Assembly (NCBI GenBank): GCA_023489135.1
Contig: JAMDCE010000674.1
Coordinates: forward strand, 1 to 15,735
Direction of reading: 5' to 3'
Source: Chloroflexota bacterium
GTDB lineage: Bacteria > Chloroflexota > Chloroflexia > JAMDCE01
Length of the DNA stretch: 15,735 bases
Shown piece by piece: positions 6,091 to 13,523 of the stretch (positions are counted from its first letter, which is position 1; every line of letters begins with the position of its first letter). A program made the translations under genes and the position numbers. A model generated the notes under the pieces. It worked only from the letters and a program-made list of their open reading frames with translations, was not told the DNA's origin and made no database searches.

Positions 6091-7539
6091 ATGCAAGACA
6101 AAGACAAGTATGTGGAAGAGATAGCCGACCGGAGCGATAGTTTTTCCCGCTGGTATACCGATGTCATCCTCAAGGCTGAATTGGCCGATTATGCCCCGGT
6201 TAGAGGATGTATGGTCATTCGGCCATACGGTTACACCCTTTGGGAGAATATGGTGGCGCTGCTGGACCGACGAATCAAAGACAGTGGCGCTGTGAACGCT
6301 TATTTCCCTCTATTGATTCCAGAAAGCTTCCTGGCGAAGGAGGCGGAGCACGTCGCCGGTTTTTCGCCTCAGGTGGCCTGGGTTACACAGGGAGGTATGG
6401 AGGTTCTGGAAGAACGCCTAGCCGTTCGGCCGACCTCAGAGGCTATCATTGGCCATATGTATGCCAAATGGATTCAGTCGTGGCGAGATCTGCCTTTGCT
6501 GATCAACCAGTGGGCCAACGTCCTGCGCTGGGAGATGGTTACTCGCCTCTTTCTAAGGACGACCGAGTTCCTGTGGCAAGAGGGACACACGGCTCACGCT
6601 ACCGGCGACGAAGCGGAACAAGAAACGCTGCAACAGCTATACATGTACCGCGATTTCTTTGAGCAAGATTTGGCGATCCCGGTAATACCGGGCCTTAAGA
6701 CCGAGGGCGAGAAGTTCGCGGGTGCTCTTAGAACCTACTCCGTGGAGGCGCTGATGGGAGACGGTAAAGCCCTGCAGGCGGCCACGTCTCACAACCTCGG
6801 CCAACACTTCGCTCGGGTGTTTGACATAACATTCCTGGATGCGGATGGTCAGCGAAAGTACGTCTGGCAGACCAGTTGGGGCCTTTCGACCAGGACCGTC
6901 GGGGCTTTGATAATGGTTCACGGTGACGACGCGGGGTTGATTTTGCCACCCAAGGTGGCACCCGTTCAGGTCATCGTTGTCCCAATCTGGCGCAAGGAGG
7001 CCGAGCGAGAGGTCGTTCACGAGGCCATCCGAGAACTCGAAGCTGTGCTGAAGCCCAGCGTGAGAATAAAGGTAGATTGGTCGGAGGAGCACACACCGGG
7101 CTGGAAATTCAACGAATGGGAGCTGCGTGGTGTTCCTCTTCGAATCGAAGTTGGTCCGCGCGATGTCAAGGAGGGTCAGGCCGTCCTGGTCCGTCGCGAT
7201 AATAGGGCCAAGGAATCCGTCGCTCTAGCTGGACTGAAGGCGAGGGTAGAGGAACTCTTGGAGAACATCCAGAAGAATCTCTTTCAACGGGCCATTGAGT
7301 TTCGTGACAAGAATACCCATAGGCCCCAGGACCGCAGTGAGTTCAAAGAGATCGTCGCGGAGAAAATGGGTTTTCTCGAAGCCTACTGGTGTGGAGACCC
7401 GGCCTGCGAGCAGGCCATCAAGGAGGAGACGAAGGCCACCATTCGGGGAATAAGCCTCAACACGGAAAGGGACGAGGGGAGATGTATCTTCTGTGGGAAA
7501 GGCGTTGGTCCGCGAGTGGTCTTCGGCCGAGCCTACTAG
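6091..7539 (+). CDS. proS: Prolyl-tRNA synthetase, short archaeal/eukaryote-type (ProRS type 3)
   Basis: Class II aminoacyl-tRNA synthetase that attaches proline to tRNA(Pro) in the cytoplasm, supplying translation. The 482 residues lack the large editing (INS) insertion of the E. coli-type enzyme. Seen: class II motif 1 region with RPYGYTLWENM (44-54), the RPTSEAIIGHMY proline-site segment (113-124), motif 2 RLFLRTTEFLWQEGHTAH (152-169), ATSHNLGQHFARVF, motif 3 region GLSTRTVGALIMVHGDDAG (about 275-293), the anticodon-binding domain from about 300, and a C-terminal domain with four Cys (434, 439, 465, 468) that can bind zinc, ending in the typical Tyr. ATG 6091 has AGGAG nine bases upstream. 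The neighbour upstream is a HAD gene, probably in the same transcript. Identification is very secure. Confidence 0.98.
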   Translation: MQDKDKYVEEIADRSDSFSRWYTDVILKAELADYAPVRGCMVIRPYGYTLWENMVALLDRRIKDSGAVNAYFPLLIPESFLAKEAEHVAGFSPQVAWVTQGGMEVLEERLAVRPTSEAIIGHMYAKWIQSWRDLPLLINQWANVLRWEMVTRLFLRTTEFLWQEGHTAHATGDEAEQETLQQLYMYRDFFEQDLAIPVIPGLKTEGEKFAGALRTYSVEALMGDGKALQAATSHNLGQHFARVFDITFLDADGQRKYVWQTSWGLSTRTVGALIMVHGDDAGLILPPKVAPVQVIVVPIWRKEAEREVVHEAIRELEAVLKPSVRIKVDWSEEHTPGWKFNEWELRGVPLRIEVGPRDVKEGQAVLVRRDNRAKESVALAGLKARVEELLENIQKNLFQRAIEFRDKNTHRPQDRSEFKEIVAEKMGFLEAYWCGDPACEQAIKEETKATIRGISLNTERDEGRCIFCGKGVGPRVVFGRAY

Positions 7540-7551
7540 GGGTTAGTGAAT

Positions 7552-7613
7552 AGGGGTTATGGGTCGGGAATGTACCACATTTGAATGCCGCCAACCCGTA
7601 ACCCATAACCCCT
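7552..7613. repeat. Inverted repeat between convergent proS and flavoprotein genes
   Basis: AGGGGTTATGGGT (7552-7564) is matched perfectly by ACCCATAACCCCT (7601-7613); four more pairs, CGGG (7565-7568) with CCCG (7595-7598), extend the stem past a 2-nt bulge. The loop is 26 nt. It lies 12 bp after the proS stop and 48 bp beyond the 3' end of the minus-strand gene, so it could act as a shared, bidirectional end of transcription or processing signal, but no T-run follows in either direction. The GGGTTA/GGGTTATGGGT composition resembles simple G/T-rich intergenic repeats. Confidence 0.55.
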
Positions 7614-7661
7614 GTCTCATGTCGGAAGTATGGCTATTTGATCCGGTTTTTCCTCGCGCTT

Positions 7662-8591
7662 TCACTTGTGTTTCTTCTTTAGGAAAGCGTAGGCGGAACT
7701 AGCGGCCGTCGCTCCCTCGCCACAGGCGGTGACTAGCAGCTTTACCTTGCCCGGGTAGTTGACTACGTCGCCACAGGCAAAGAACCCCTCTCGTGATGTC
7801 GCCATATCGGGTGTAACTTTCAAGAATTGACCGGCCATCTCCAATCCCCATTCCTTAAGGGCGCCAAGGTTGGGCATCAGGCCAGCGGCCACCACCACAA
7901 GATCGGCGCGAAGGGCCGCCGGTCGACCGTCGCGGGTGATTATCACTTCGCCGACCCCGCCGTTCCCGTGAATCTCTTTGATCTGGCTTTGAAGCAGAAC
8001 CTTTACCGGGGAGGCTTCGAGAGCCTCAGCCGAAGTCTGATGAGCAACGAAGCGCTCGGAGCGGTTGACCAAAGTAACGTCGGCTATATCCTTTAGGCTC
8101 AACGCAATGTCGACTGCGCTATCGCCTCCACCGACGACGACCACTCTTTTGCCCTCAGCTTCTCTCACCTTGGGCATCTTGTACTCGACACCGCGGCCGG
8201 AGAAATTGTCCTCGCCTGGCACCCCCAGCTTCCGAGGCTTGAAAATGCCAAAGCCCATAGCCACGATTACCGACTTCGCTTCGTAGGAACCCTTCGAACT
8301 GTCGATGACAAAGCCATTTCGATTCGGGCGGGCCCCTTCAACTCTTTCTTCCTCCCTGATTTCAACGCCGAGACTCTCCGTATGCGCCAGCATGCGCTTG
8401 GCCAGCTCATCGGCGAGGACGGCCTGGTAGCTAGGATAGTTGTGAACAATTTTCCGAGGATAGAGAGTCACAAGCTGACCGCCAGCTTTCTCAGCTTCGA
8501 GGACCAGAATATCTAAACCTCGCATTTTGCCGAATAGGCCGGCCGAGAGCCCAGCCGGTCCGGCTCCAACGATCACAGAATCGTACATCAC
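7662..8591 (-). CDS. FAD/NAD(P)-dependent oxidoreductase, ferredoxin-NADP reductase type 2 (YumC)-like
   Basis: A 309-residue soluble flavoprotein with the thioredoxin-reductase fold. FAD-binding GAGPAG at 9-14, GGQLVTLYP at 37-45 (the LYP form is typical of FNR type 2), NAD(P)-binding GGGDSAVD at 154-161, and FAD-binding ACGDV at 272-276 followed by YPGKVKLLVTACGEG. The segment where thioredoxin reductase carries its CxxC reads GRGVEYKMPKVREAEGKR, and the protein has only two Cys, so it cannot be a disulfide reductase of the TrxB type. By family, the likely role is electron transfer between NAD(P)H and ferredoxin or flavodoxin. Start is GTG 8591 with GGAG seven bases upstream; an ATG directly follows and may be used instead. 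The operator-like palindrome at 8625-8654 lies upstream of its start. Confidence 0.88.
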   Translation of the reverse strand: MMYDSVIVGAGPAGLSAGLFGKMRGLDILVLEAEKAGGQLVTLYPRKIVHNYPSYQAVLADELAKRMLAHTESLGVEIREEERVEGARPNRNGFVIDSSKGSYEAKSVIVAMGFGIFKPRKLGVPGEDNFSGRGVEYKMPKVREAEGKRVVVVGGGDSAVDIALSLKDIADVTLVNRSERFVAHQTSAEALEASPVKVLLQSQIKEIHGNGGVGEVIITRDGRPAALRADLVVVAAGLMPNLGALKEWGLEMAGQFLKVTPDMATSREGFFACGDVVNYPGKVKLLVTACGEGATAASSAYAFLKKKHK

Positions 8592-8624
8592 TGCTTGACT
8601 CCGACTAAGCCTATTGCCCCCGCC

Positions 8625-8654
8625 ACTGGGTCAGCACCCCGTGGCTGACCCAGT
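8625..8654. promoter_or_regulatory. Perfect 11-bp inverted repeat upstream of flavoprotein gene
   Basis: ACTGGGTCAGC (8625-8635) and GCTGACCCAGT (8644-8654) are perfect reverse complements separated by 8 bp. It sits 33 bp upstream of the minus-strand GTG, in the region between divergently transcribed genes. It could be a dimer-binding operator or a hairpin in the mRNA leader. No T-run follows on either strand, which argues against a terminator. Confidence 0.5.
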
Positions 8655-8897
8655 CTCCTGCGGAAAAGGTTAGCATTTTGCATACCAAGAGATTGGGGAC
8701 CCTGTGCGGTTGTCAGGCGGTTGAAAAAGCGGCAATGGCGGAGTCCGCTTCCGACAGTGCTTTGAGTCACAGGAGCGCAGGTCTTGCCATTATGACCGGT
8801 GCCTTCCCTCGCGGGGCTGAGCTGTCACCTTTCTTGGCCGCACGGTGCTGTCATTGCCAGCTCCCGATAACGGGTGCGATCAGGACCATTTGGCTAG

Positions 8898-8926
8898 TTG
8901 TCCGTTCGGGGCTAAACCAGTATAAT
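8898..8926 (+). promoter_or_regulatory. Promoter for glycoside hydrolase gene
   Basis: TTGTCC (8898-8903) and TATAAT (8921-8926) are separated by exactly 17 bp; the -10 is perfect and the -35 matches four of six. Transcription would start near 8933, which places the true start codon of the hydrolase downstream, at ATG 8981, rather than at the first ATG of the long open frame (8678). Confidence 0.65.
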
Positions 8927-8980
8927 GTAGACGAGTTATGTAATGTCCTAGACAAGGAGCATCCTGACACACGTCATACT

Positions 8981-10378
8981 ATGGATCGCTTGTTTGATTT
9001 AGCGGAAAGTGTCCTCCTGCGTAATAGTAGGCGTGGCATCATTGGCACAGGAGGAAACACCAAAGAATACTTCTACGTCTGCCCCGCCAAGGTTATCTAC
9101 CCCCACCAATGGTTATGGGATAGTTGTTTCCACGCTATTGTGATGGCCCGGTTTGACGGGCGCTTAGCGCAAGCCGAACTGCGAACGTTAGTCACCCAGA
9201 TCCGAGAGAACGGCTTTCTTCCTCACATAGTCAGTTGGAAGGACGGCGGCCTCATCCCTCTGCTTGACGAGCTGATGGAACGGTTCGCCAAGAGCAGCCA
9301 TCACGCCAACCTCACCCAGCCTCCAGTGCTGGGCATTGCTGTTGAAGAGGTCTACGGACGGACGGGTGATCGGGAGTTCCTGTCGGATTTGCTGCCAGCT
9401 CTCAAGCTGTACTATCGCTACTTCGCCAGTCAGCGTGACCCCGACGGGGATGGGCTGGTGTCGATTATTTTCCCCATAGAGTCGGGCATGGATCACAGCC
9501 CAGTTTACGATGCGATCCTCGACGTCAAGAGACCGATAGCCCTTGCCTACCACCTGGCCAACCTGAAGCTCAGCGTCGAGTACCTTCGGCTTGGCTGGGA
9601 TCTCGAGAGAATATTTGCGGCGGATCGTTTCTCGGTTGAAGACCTGGCCTTCAACTGCATCTACGCCTACGGGCTCCGAGCCACGGCTCGTCTTTGTGAC
9701 GAGCTTGACGACGACGAAGCGCCAGGATTCCGCTTGATGGCGGAGAAGGTCGAGCAGGCGATTGTCGACAAATGCTACAACAAAGCCGACGGCATCTTCT
9801 ATAGCCTTTACTCGAAGAACGACGCGCAGGTGCCAGTGAAGACAGTTGCCTCTCTCCTTCCCCTGATCCTAGAAGATGTGCCAGACTCGGTGCTCAGGAC
9901 GCTGGTCGAGAAATACCTCCTTAACCCTCAGCATTTCTGGACTCCTTACCCGGTCGCCTCGGTGAGCCTGAGCGAGCCACAGTTCGCCTCGGCTTCTGCA
10001 CCACTTAGAGAGAATGACGGTTTGCTCGGCCGGTTGCGTCGCCAATACGAGAAATACCACCTGGTGTGGCGAGGGCCGACCTGGGTGAACATGAACTGGT
10101 TCCTTTCCAGAGGGCTGCGACGCCACGGATACGGAGATGTGGCGGATGAGTTGACGGCGAAGACCGTTGGTATGATTCAGAAGGCGGGCTTCTGGGAATT
10201 CTATAACCCGATCACAGGCGACGGCCAAGGAGCGGAGCACTTTAGCTGGTCGACTCTAGTAGTCGACATGGTCGAAGATGCTGGTGGGCGAGTAAGTCGC
10301 CGCGTCGTTGACGTTCAGGAACCACTGGCGGCTGACCTGACTGGACCGCTTAGGCAACCCTCTCCGGCTTCTCCCTGA
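8981..10378 (+). CDS. GH63/MGH1-like (alpha/alpha)6 glycoside hydrolase
   Basis: A 465-residue predicted glycosidase resembling mannosylglycerate hydrolase, GH63 C-terminal and trehalase-like enzymes. Seen: YPHQWLWDSCFHAI (40-52), an early aromatic substrate-site motif; FPIESGMDHSPVYD (164-177), with D171 a candidate acid; VWRGPTWVNMNW (362-373); and EFYNPITGDGQGAEHFSWS (406-424), the C-terminal signature with candidate acidic residues E406 and E419. No signal peptide or membrane segment, so cytoplasmic action on a small glycoside or alpha-glucan/mannoside is likely; substrate is not determinable. The frame is open from 8678, but the extra 101 residues look non-coding and contain the promoter at 8898-8926. 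ATG 8981 has no close Shine-Dalgarno (AAGGAG lies 21 nt upstream). Its 3' end overlaps the convergent glycosyltransferase by 29 bp. Confidence 0.87.
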   Translation: MDRLFDLAESVLLRNSRRGIIGTGGNTKEYFYVCPAKVIYPHQWLWDSCFHAIVMARFDGRLAQAELRTLVTQIRENGFLPHIVSWKDGGLIPLLDELMERFAKSSHHANLTQPPVLGIAVEEVYGRTGDREFLSDLLPALKLYYRYFASQRDPDGDGLVSIIFPIESGMDHSPVYDAILDVKRPIALAYHLANLKLSVEYLRLGWDLERIFAADRFSVEDLAFNCIYAYGLRATARLCDELDDDEAPGFRLMAEKVEQAIVDKCYNKADGIFYSLYSKNDAQVPVKTVASLLPLILEDVPDSVLRTLVEKYLLNPQHFWTPYPVASVSLSEPQFASASAPLRENDGLLGRLRRQYEKYHLVWRGPTWVNMNWFLSRGLRRHGYGDVADELTAKTVGMIQKAGFWEFYNPITGDGQGAEHFSWSTLVVDMVEDAGGRVSRRVVDVQEPLAADLTGPLRQPSPASP

Positions 10379-11582
10379 ACCTTGGTTGTGGGACCTTGCC
10401 GGCGATTACTCCCCGATAGATCACTTCGTACCTAGAGACTGCAAGATCAATGTCGTGCCGTCTGGCGATGGCTCGGCTTTCCTGTCCCATGGATCGACGA
10501 AGTTCTTCATTTTGGAGAAGCCTCACGAGGACCGCGGCCAACTCTGCTGGATTATCCGGTGGAAAGAGTAGGCCGTTCCGACCGTCTTTGACCAGCTCCG
10601 GCAGGGCCCCTGCGTTCACGGCGACTATGGGAAGCCCTGATGCCGCGGCTTCGAGGGTAACGATGCTTTGGAGTTCTGCGGGCGAGGCTATGGCGAAAAC
10701 ATCTGCGAGCGAGTAGACAGACTGGTAATCCGAAGTATCCAAGAAGCCGGTGAAGGTCACATTCCGGTCGACTCCCAGGCGCGCAGACATTTCCTGGAGC
10801 TTGACTCTCTCCGACCCGTCTCCACCAATCACGAAATGGCAGTCTACTTCTTGCAAGACCAAAGGAATAGCATGAATCAGGATGTCTACGCGTTTCTCGG
10901 CGTCTAAACGTCCCGCATAAAGGACTGCTGATTTGTCAGGGATGTGAAGCCTCTCAGCCAGGCGCCTATCTTTGGGACGGGGGTAGAAACTTCGCAGTTC
11001 GACACCGTTGGAAATAACGGTTGCGGGTTTCTTCAAGCCATAGGCCTCCAGGAAGCGGAGAGCAGTAGGGGTGACTCCTATTACCACATCACAACGGTTG
11101 TAGTAGGCGGCCAGATACCTCCAGATTGTGGGATAAAGTACGCCGGAGAGAGGTTTCAGAAAGGGAAGATGAGCCAGAATCCACTCTGGCATGGTTCCCG
11201 TGACTCCCACGATAGGCACGTGCCGTTTCCTGGCCTCGCGAAGAATGGCGCTGTTGAGTGGAAAGGGTAGGTTAATGACGACGACGTCAGGGCGAAATGT
11301 GTCAATGATTCTCTCAACGGTCCCCCCTGTCAGTACGGCCATTCGCCAACGATTGGAGATAAAGCGGATGGTCCTGACTCGAAAAACGTCCAAACCGGCA
11401 GCGGTTTCGGCGTAATCGGCAAACCGCTGAGCGGGCGCAACAAGCATAACGTCGTGACCTCGGGCGGCAAGCCGGCTAGCCTGGCGCTCCGTGGAGATAC
11501 CTACGCCGTCGATGTTAGGCCGGTAAGAATCTAGAGCGTACAGGATCTTCAACTTGTCCCCAGGTTGGGCGTCTTTGTCCAT
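10350..11582 (-). CDS. GT4-family glycosyltransferase
   Basis: A 410-residue GT-B fold retaining glycosyltransferase (Glycos_transf 1 / GT4). N-terminal Rossmann domain with KILYALDSYRPNIDGVGIS (12-30), a typical acceptor-side glycine loop; linker ISNGVELRSFYP (190-201); C-terminal donor domain starting YAGRLDAEKRVD (222-233), VIGGDG (251-256), and the E-x7-E motif E303/E311 within SPAELQSIVTLEAAASG, which binds the nucleotide sugar. It resembles enzymes that glycosylate diacylglycerol, phosphatidylinositol or polysaccharide acceptors; donor and acceptor are not identifiable. The frame extends to 11675, but ATG 11582 has a strong AAGGAAGGGGG just upstream and the extra 31 residues are polar low-complexity, so the shorter form is annotated. 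Likely peripheral at the inner membrane. The start is about 100 bp downstream of the 19-bp palindrome. Confidence 0.93.
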   Translation of the reverse strand: MDKDAQPGDKLKILYALDSYRPNIDGVGISTERQASRLAARGHDVMLVAPAQRFADYAETAAGLDVFRVRTIRFISNRWRMAVLTGGTVERIIDTFRPDVVVINLPFPLNSAILREARKRHVPIVGVTGTMPEWILAHLPFLKPLSGVLYPTIWRYLAAYYNRCDVVIGVTPTALRFLEAYGLKKPATVISNGVELRSFYPRPKDRRLAERLHIPDKSAVLYAGRLDAEKRVDILIHAIPLVLQEVDCHFVIGGDGSERVKLQEMSARLGVDRNVTFTGFLDTSDYQSVYSLADVFAIASPAELQSIVTLEAAASGLPIVAVNAGALPELVKDGRNGLLFPPDNPAELAAVLVRLLQNEELRRSMGQESRAIARRHDIDLAVSRYEVIYRGVIAGKVPQPRFREKPERVA

Positions 11583-11986
11583 TCCCCCTTCCTTTCTCTT
11601 CCCTTTTCCGCCGCTGGGTTGGTAGTTTTGGCCTTTGGATGCCTGCCACCTCCGGGTTTGCAAGATGTATGCCACGAAATTCAGGGGGTGAGCGTTTTCG
11701 CCGCAGCGAAAACGCTCACCCCCTCAGTAGACTCGTGTGTCCCAGCAACTGTTCCGCAGAAAGCGGAAAGAGGTCATAGCAAGAGTAAATGGGTGCTGTG
11801 TGCTCGGTTTGTCGTCTGCGCGGAGTAGCGAGACATAGAGTAGAAGGTCGGCCGCCGGCCTAGTCTCGCGTTCTGGCCTTAGGGAATACTTGGGTTAGTT
11901 TCGGCGTGACTTGCGGACGGAGGCAGTCCCTCTGGGTCCATGAAAGGAGCAGAGCTCAACGAGGTGGCTAATTCCTGGCGAAGGGG
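11583..11986. other. Intergenic region of about 400 bp between xseB and the GT4 gene
   Basis: No gene is supported here. Its one strong feature is the 19-bp stem-loop at 11683-11724, annotated separately. The rest (11725-11986), immediately downstream of the xseB stop, shows no T-tailed terminator, no tRNA and no convincing promoter; a GGCC-rich palindromic patch occurs near 11851-11860. Confidence 0.5.
11683..11724. repeat. Perfect 19-bp stem-loop with CGCA tetraloop
   Basis: GGGGGTGAGCGTTTTCGC (11684-11701) and its exact reverse complement (11706-11723) flank a 4-nt loop CGCA; A11683 and T11724 add a nineteenth pair. It lies about 265 bp past the xseB stop and 100 bp before the GT4 start, on the strand both use. 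No T-run follows on either side. It may be a terminator of unusual type, a REP-like palindromic element, or a leader hairpin of the GT4 mRNA. Confidence 0.7.
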
Positions 11987-12226
11987 CTACTCCGGATCCT
12001 CCAGATCCAGTGAAACAACCTTGGGCTCATCGTCACTCGGCTGGAGTAACTGGCTGATGCGAAGCTGGGCGGCGTCGAGGGAAGCCTGGCACAAGTTGGC
12101 CATTTTCATCCCCTCTTCAAAGTAAGCGACGGCTTCGTCAAGAGTTGTGTTTCCTTGCTCCAGCTTCTTCACCGCGTCTTCCAATCTTGAAAAAGCCTCT
12201 TCAAAGGACAACGTGTCAGCGTCCAC
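11987..12226 (-). CDS. xseB: Exodeoxyribonuclease VII small subunit
   Basis: Small helical subunit of exonuclease VII, which with XseA degrades single-stranded DNA from both ends in repair. The 79 residues match the family length and pattern: SFEEAFSRLEDAVKKLEQG (7-25), LDEAVAYFEEGMKMANLC (29-46) and a second-helix end with AAQLRISQLL, then an acidic tail. It begins at GTG directly after the TGA of xseA (no intergenic base), with AAGGAG seven bases upstream inside the xseA 3' end, so the two are translationally coupled. It is the last gene of the minus-strand operon. Confidence 0.96.
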   Translation of the reverse strand: MDADTLSFEEAFSRLEDAVKKLEQGNTTLDEAVAYFEEGMKMANLCQASLDAAQLRISQLLQPSDDEPKVVSLDLEDPE

Positions 12227-13468
12227 TCATCCTCTCCTTGTGTTAATGAGGTCTCTGCCTTCGTGCAAATCCAGAGTCTTGCGCCACACCTGGCCTTCAA
12301 AACGTCCGTCTTTAACAGTGACTTCAACGGAGTCTCCTGTGTTGACGTCTTCGATGCCTTGTACAAGAAGTCCCGTTTGCAGGTTCTGGCAAATAGCATA
12401 TCCTCTCTCCAGCACGGCGAAGGGGCTCATCCCGACCAGTTGGCGGTAACGGCTCAGTACCCTCTCGATGCGCACTGAAACCAGGTGATCTACCAACAAC
12501 CGCATATCCCGTTGCAGTTCCTCGACCCGGCGCTGGCGGTTTGCTAGAACAGCCAGGGGAGAGAGGCGTTCCAATCTCTGGAGCCTTTGCCATACCTCCT
12601 TGCGCGGCCCTTGAACCTGCACTCGGAGTGCGGCGACGAGACTGCTGCTAAGATGATCCACTTGCGACATCATCTGTTCCCAGTCGGGCGACACAAGCTC
12701 GGCGGCGACGGATGGCGTAGGCGCGCGGCGATCGGCTACCAGGTCGGCAATCGTGGTATCGGTCTCGTGCCCAATGCCGGTGACAATGGGCACCTTTGAA
12801 GCGAAAATCGCTCGGGCCACTCGCTCGTCGTTGAATGTCTGCAGTTCTTCAGGCGCGCCACCCCCGCGCGCAACGACGATAACATCAACGTCAGGGCACC
12901 GCTCCAGCGCCCCAATCGCGGCCACGACGCTTGTTGGCGCACTATCTCCCTGCATGATGGCGGGTGATAGGAGTAGTTCGCCAAGAGGATAACGTCGCTT
13001 CAGTACCGTAACCACGTCGTGGAGGGCGGCACCCCGGGGAGAAGTGACCAGACCAATGCGCCGAGGTCTCAGCGGTAACGGCCTTTTGCGGCTCGGTTCG
13101 AAGAGGCCCTCCTCGTCAAGCTTTCGCCGCAGGTGCTCGAACTGAAGTTGCTGACGCCCAACACCCTCGGGCCACAGTGTGTCGACGCTGACTTGCCACG
13201 TTCCGTTGGGTTCGTAGAGGACCATCCGGCCGTGAATGATCACGGCCAGGCCATCCTGCGGAAGTAAAGACTGCCGCCCGGCCTCTCGCCGAAAAAGGAC
13301 ACAACGTAGCTGGCTATTCTCTTCTTTGAGACTGAAGTAGAAATGCCCTGCAGGTGAGCGGGAAACATTGCACAACTCTCCCTCAACCCACAGATCTTGT
13401 AGAAGAGGGTCGCTTTCCAGCATCTCTTTGAGATGTTGCGAAACCTGGCTGACCCGCAGAATTTGCAT
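12227..13468 (-). CDS. xseA: Exodeoxyribonuclease VII large subunit
   Basis: Catalytic subunit of the cytoplasmic exonuclease VII complex (EC 3.1.11.6). Of 413 residues, about 1-100 form the N-terminal OB-fold (LLQDLWVEGELCNVSRSPAGHFYFSLK) that binds single-stranded DNA. The catalytic core holds RRIGLVTSPRGAALHDV (136-152), VARGGGAPEELQTFND (199-214) and TGIGHETDTTIADLVADRRAPTPSVAAEL (230-258); the long helical region at about 262-350 is the expected coiled coil that binds XseB. Length is normal. Start ATG matches the family N-terminus, though the Shine-Dalgarno is poor. It lies 55 bp after accB and abuts xseB. Confidence 0.97.
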   Translation of the reverse strand: MQILRVSQVSQHLKEMLESDPLLQDLWVEGELCNVSRSPAGHFYFSLKEENSQLRCVLFRREAGRQSLLPQDGLAVIIHGRMVLYEPNGTWQVSVDTLWPEGVGRQQLQFEHLRRKLDEEGLFEPSRKRPLPLRPRRIGLVTSPRGAALHDVVTVLKRRYPLGELLLSPAIMQGDSAPTSVVAAIGALERCPDVDVIVVARGGGAPEELQTFNDERVARAIFASKVPIVTGIGHETDTTIADLVADRRAPTPSVAAELVSPDWEQMMSQVDHLSSSLVAALRVQVQGPRKEVWQRLQRLERLSPLAVLANRQRRVEELQRDMRLLVDHLVSVRIERVLSRYRQLVGMSPFAVLERGYAICQNLQTGLLVQGIEDVNTGDSVEVTVKDGRFEGQVWRKTLDLHEGRDLINTRRG

Positions 13469-13523
13469 GTTTGGCCGGGAATGCCCGTTGAAAGGATTTG
13501 TGTTCGTTCCAGCCGGTGAGCCG

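Noticed and set aside
7662..8591. Thioredoxin reductase (trxB) assignment
   Set aside because: The redox-active CxxC is absent; fits ferredoxin-NADP reductase type 2 better.
11583..11675. 31-residue N-terminal extension of the GT4 protein
   Set aside because: Lys/Gly/Gln-rich and unlike GT4 N-termini; ATG 11582 has a far stronger ribosome site.
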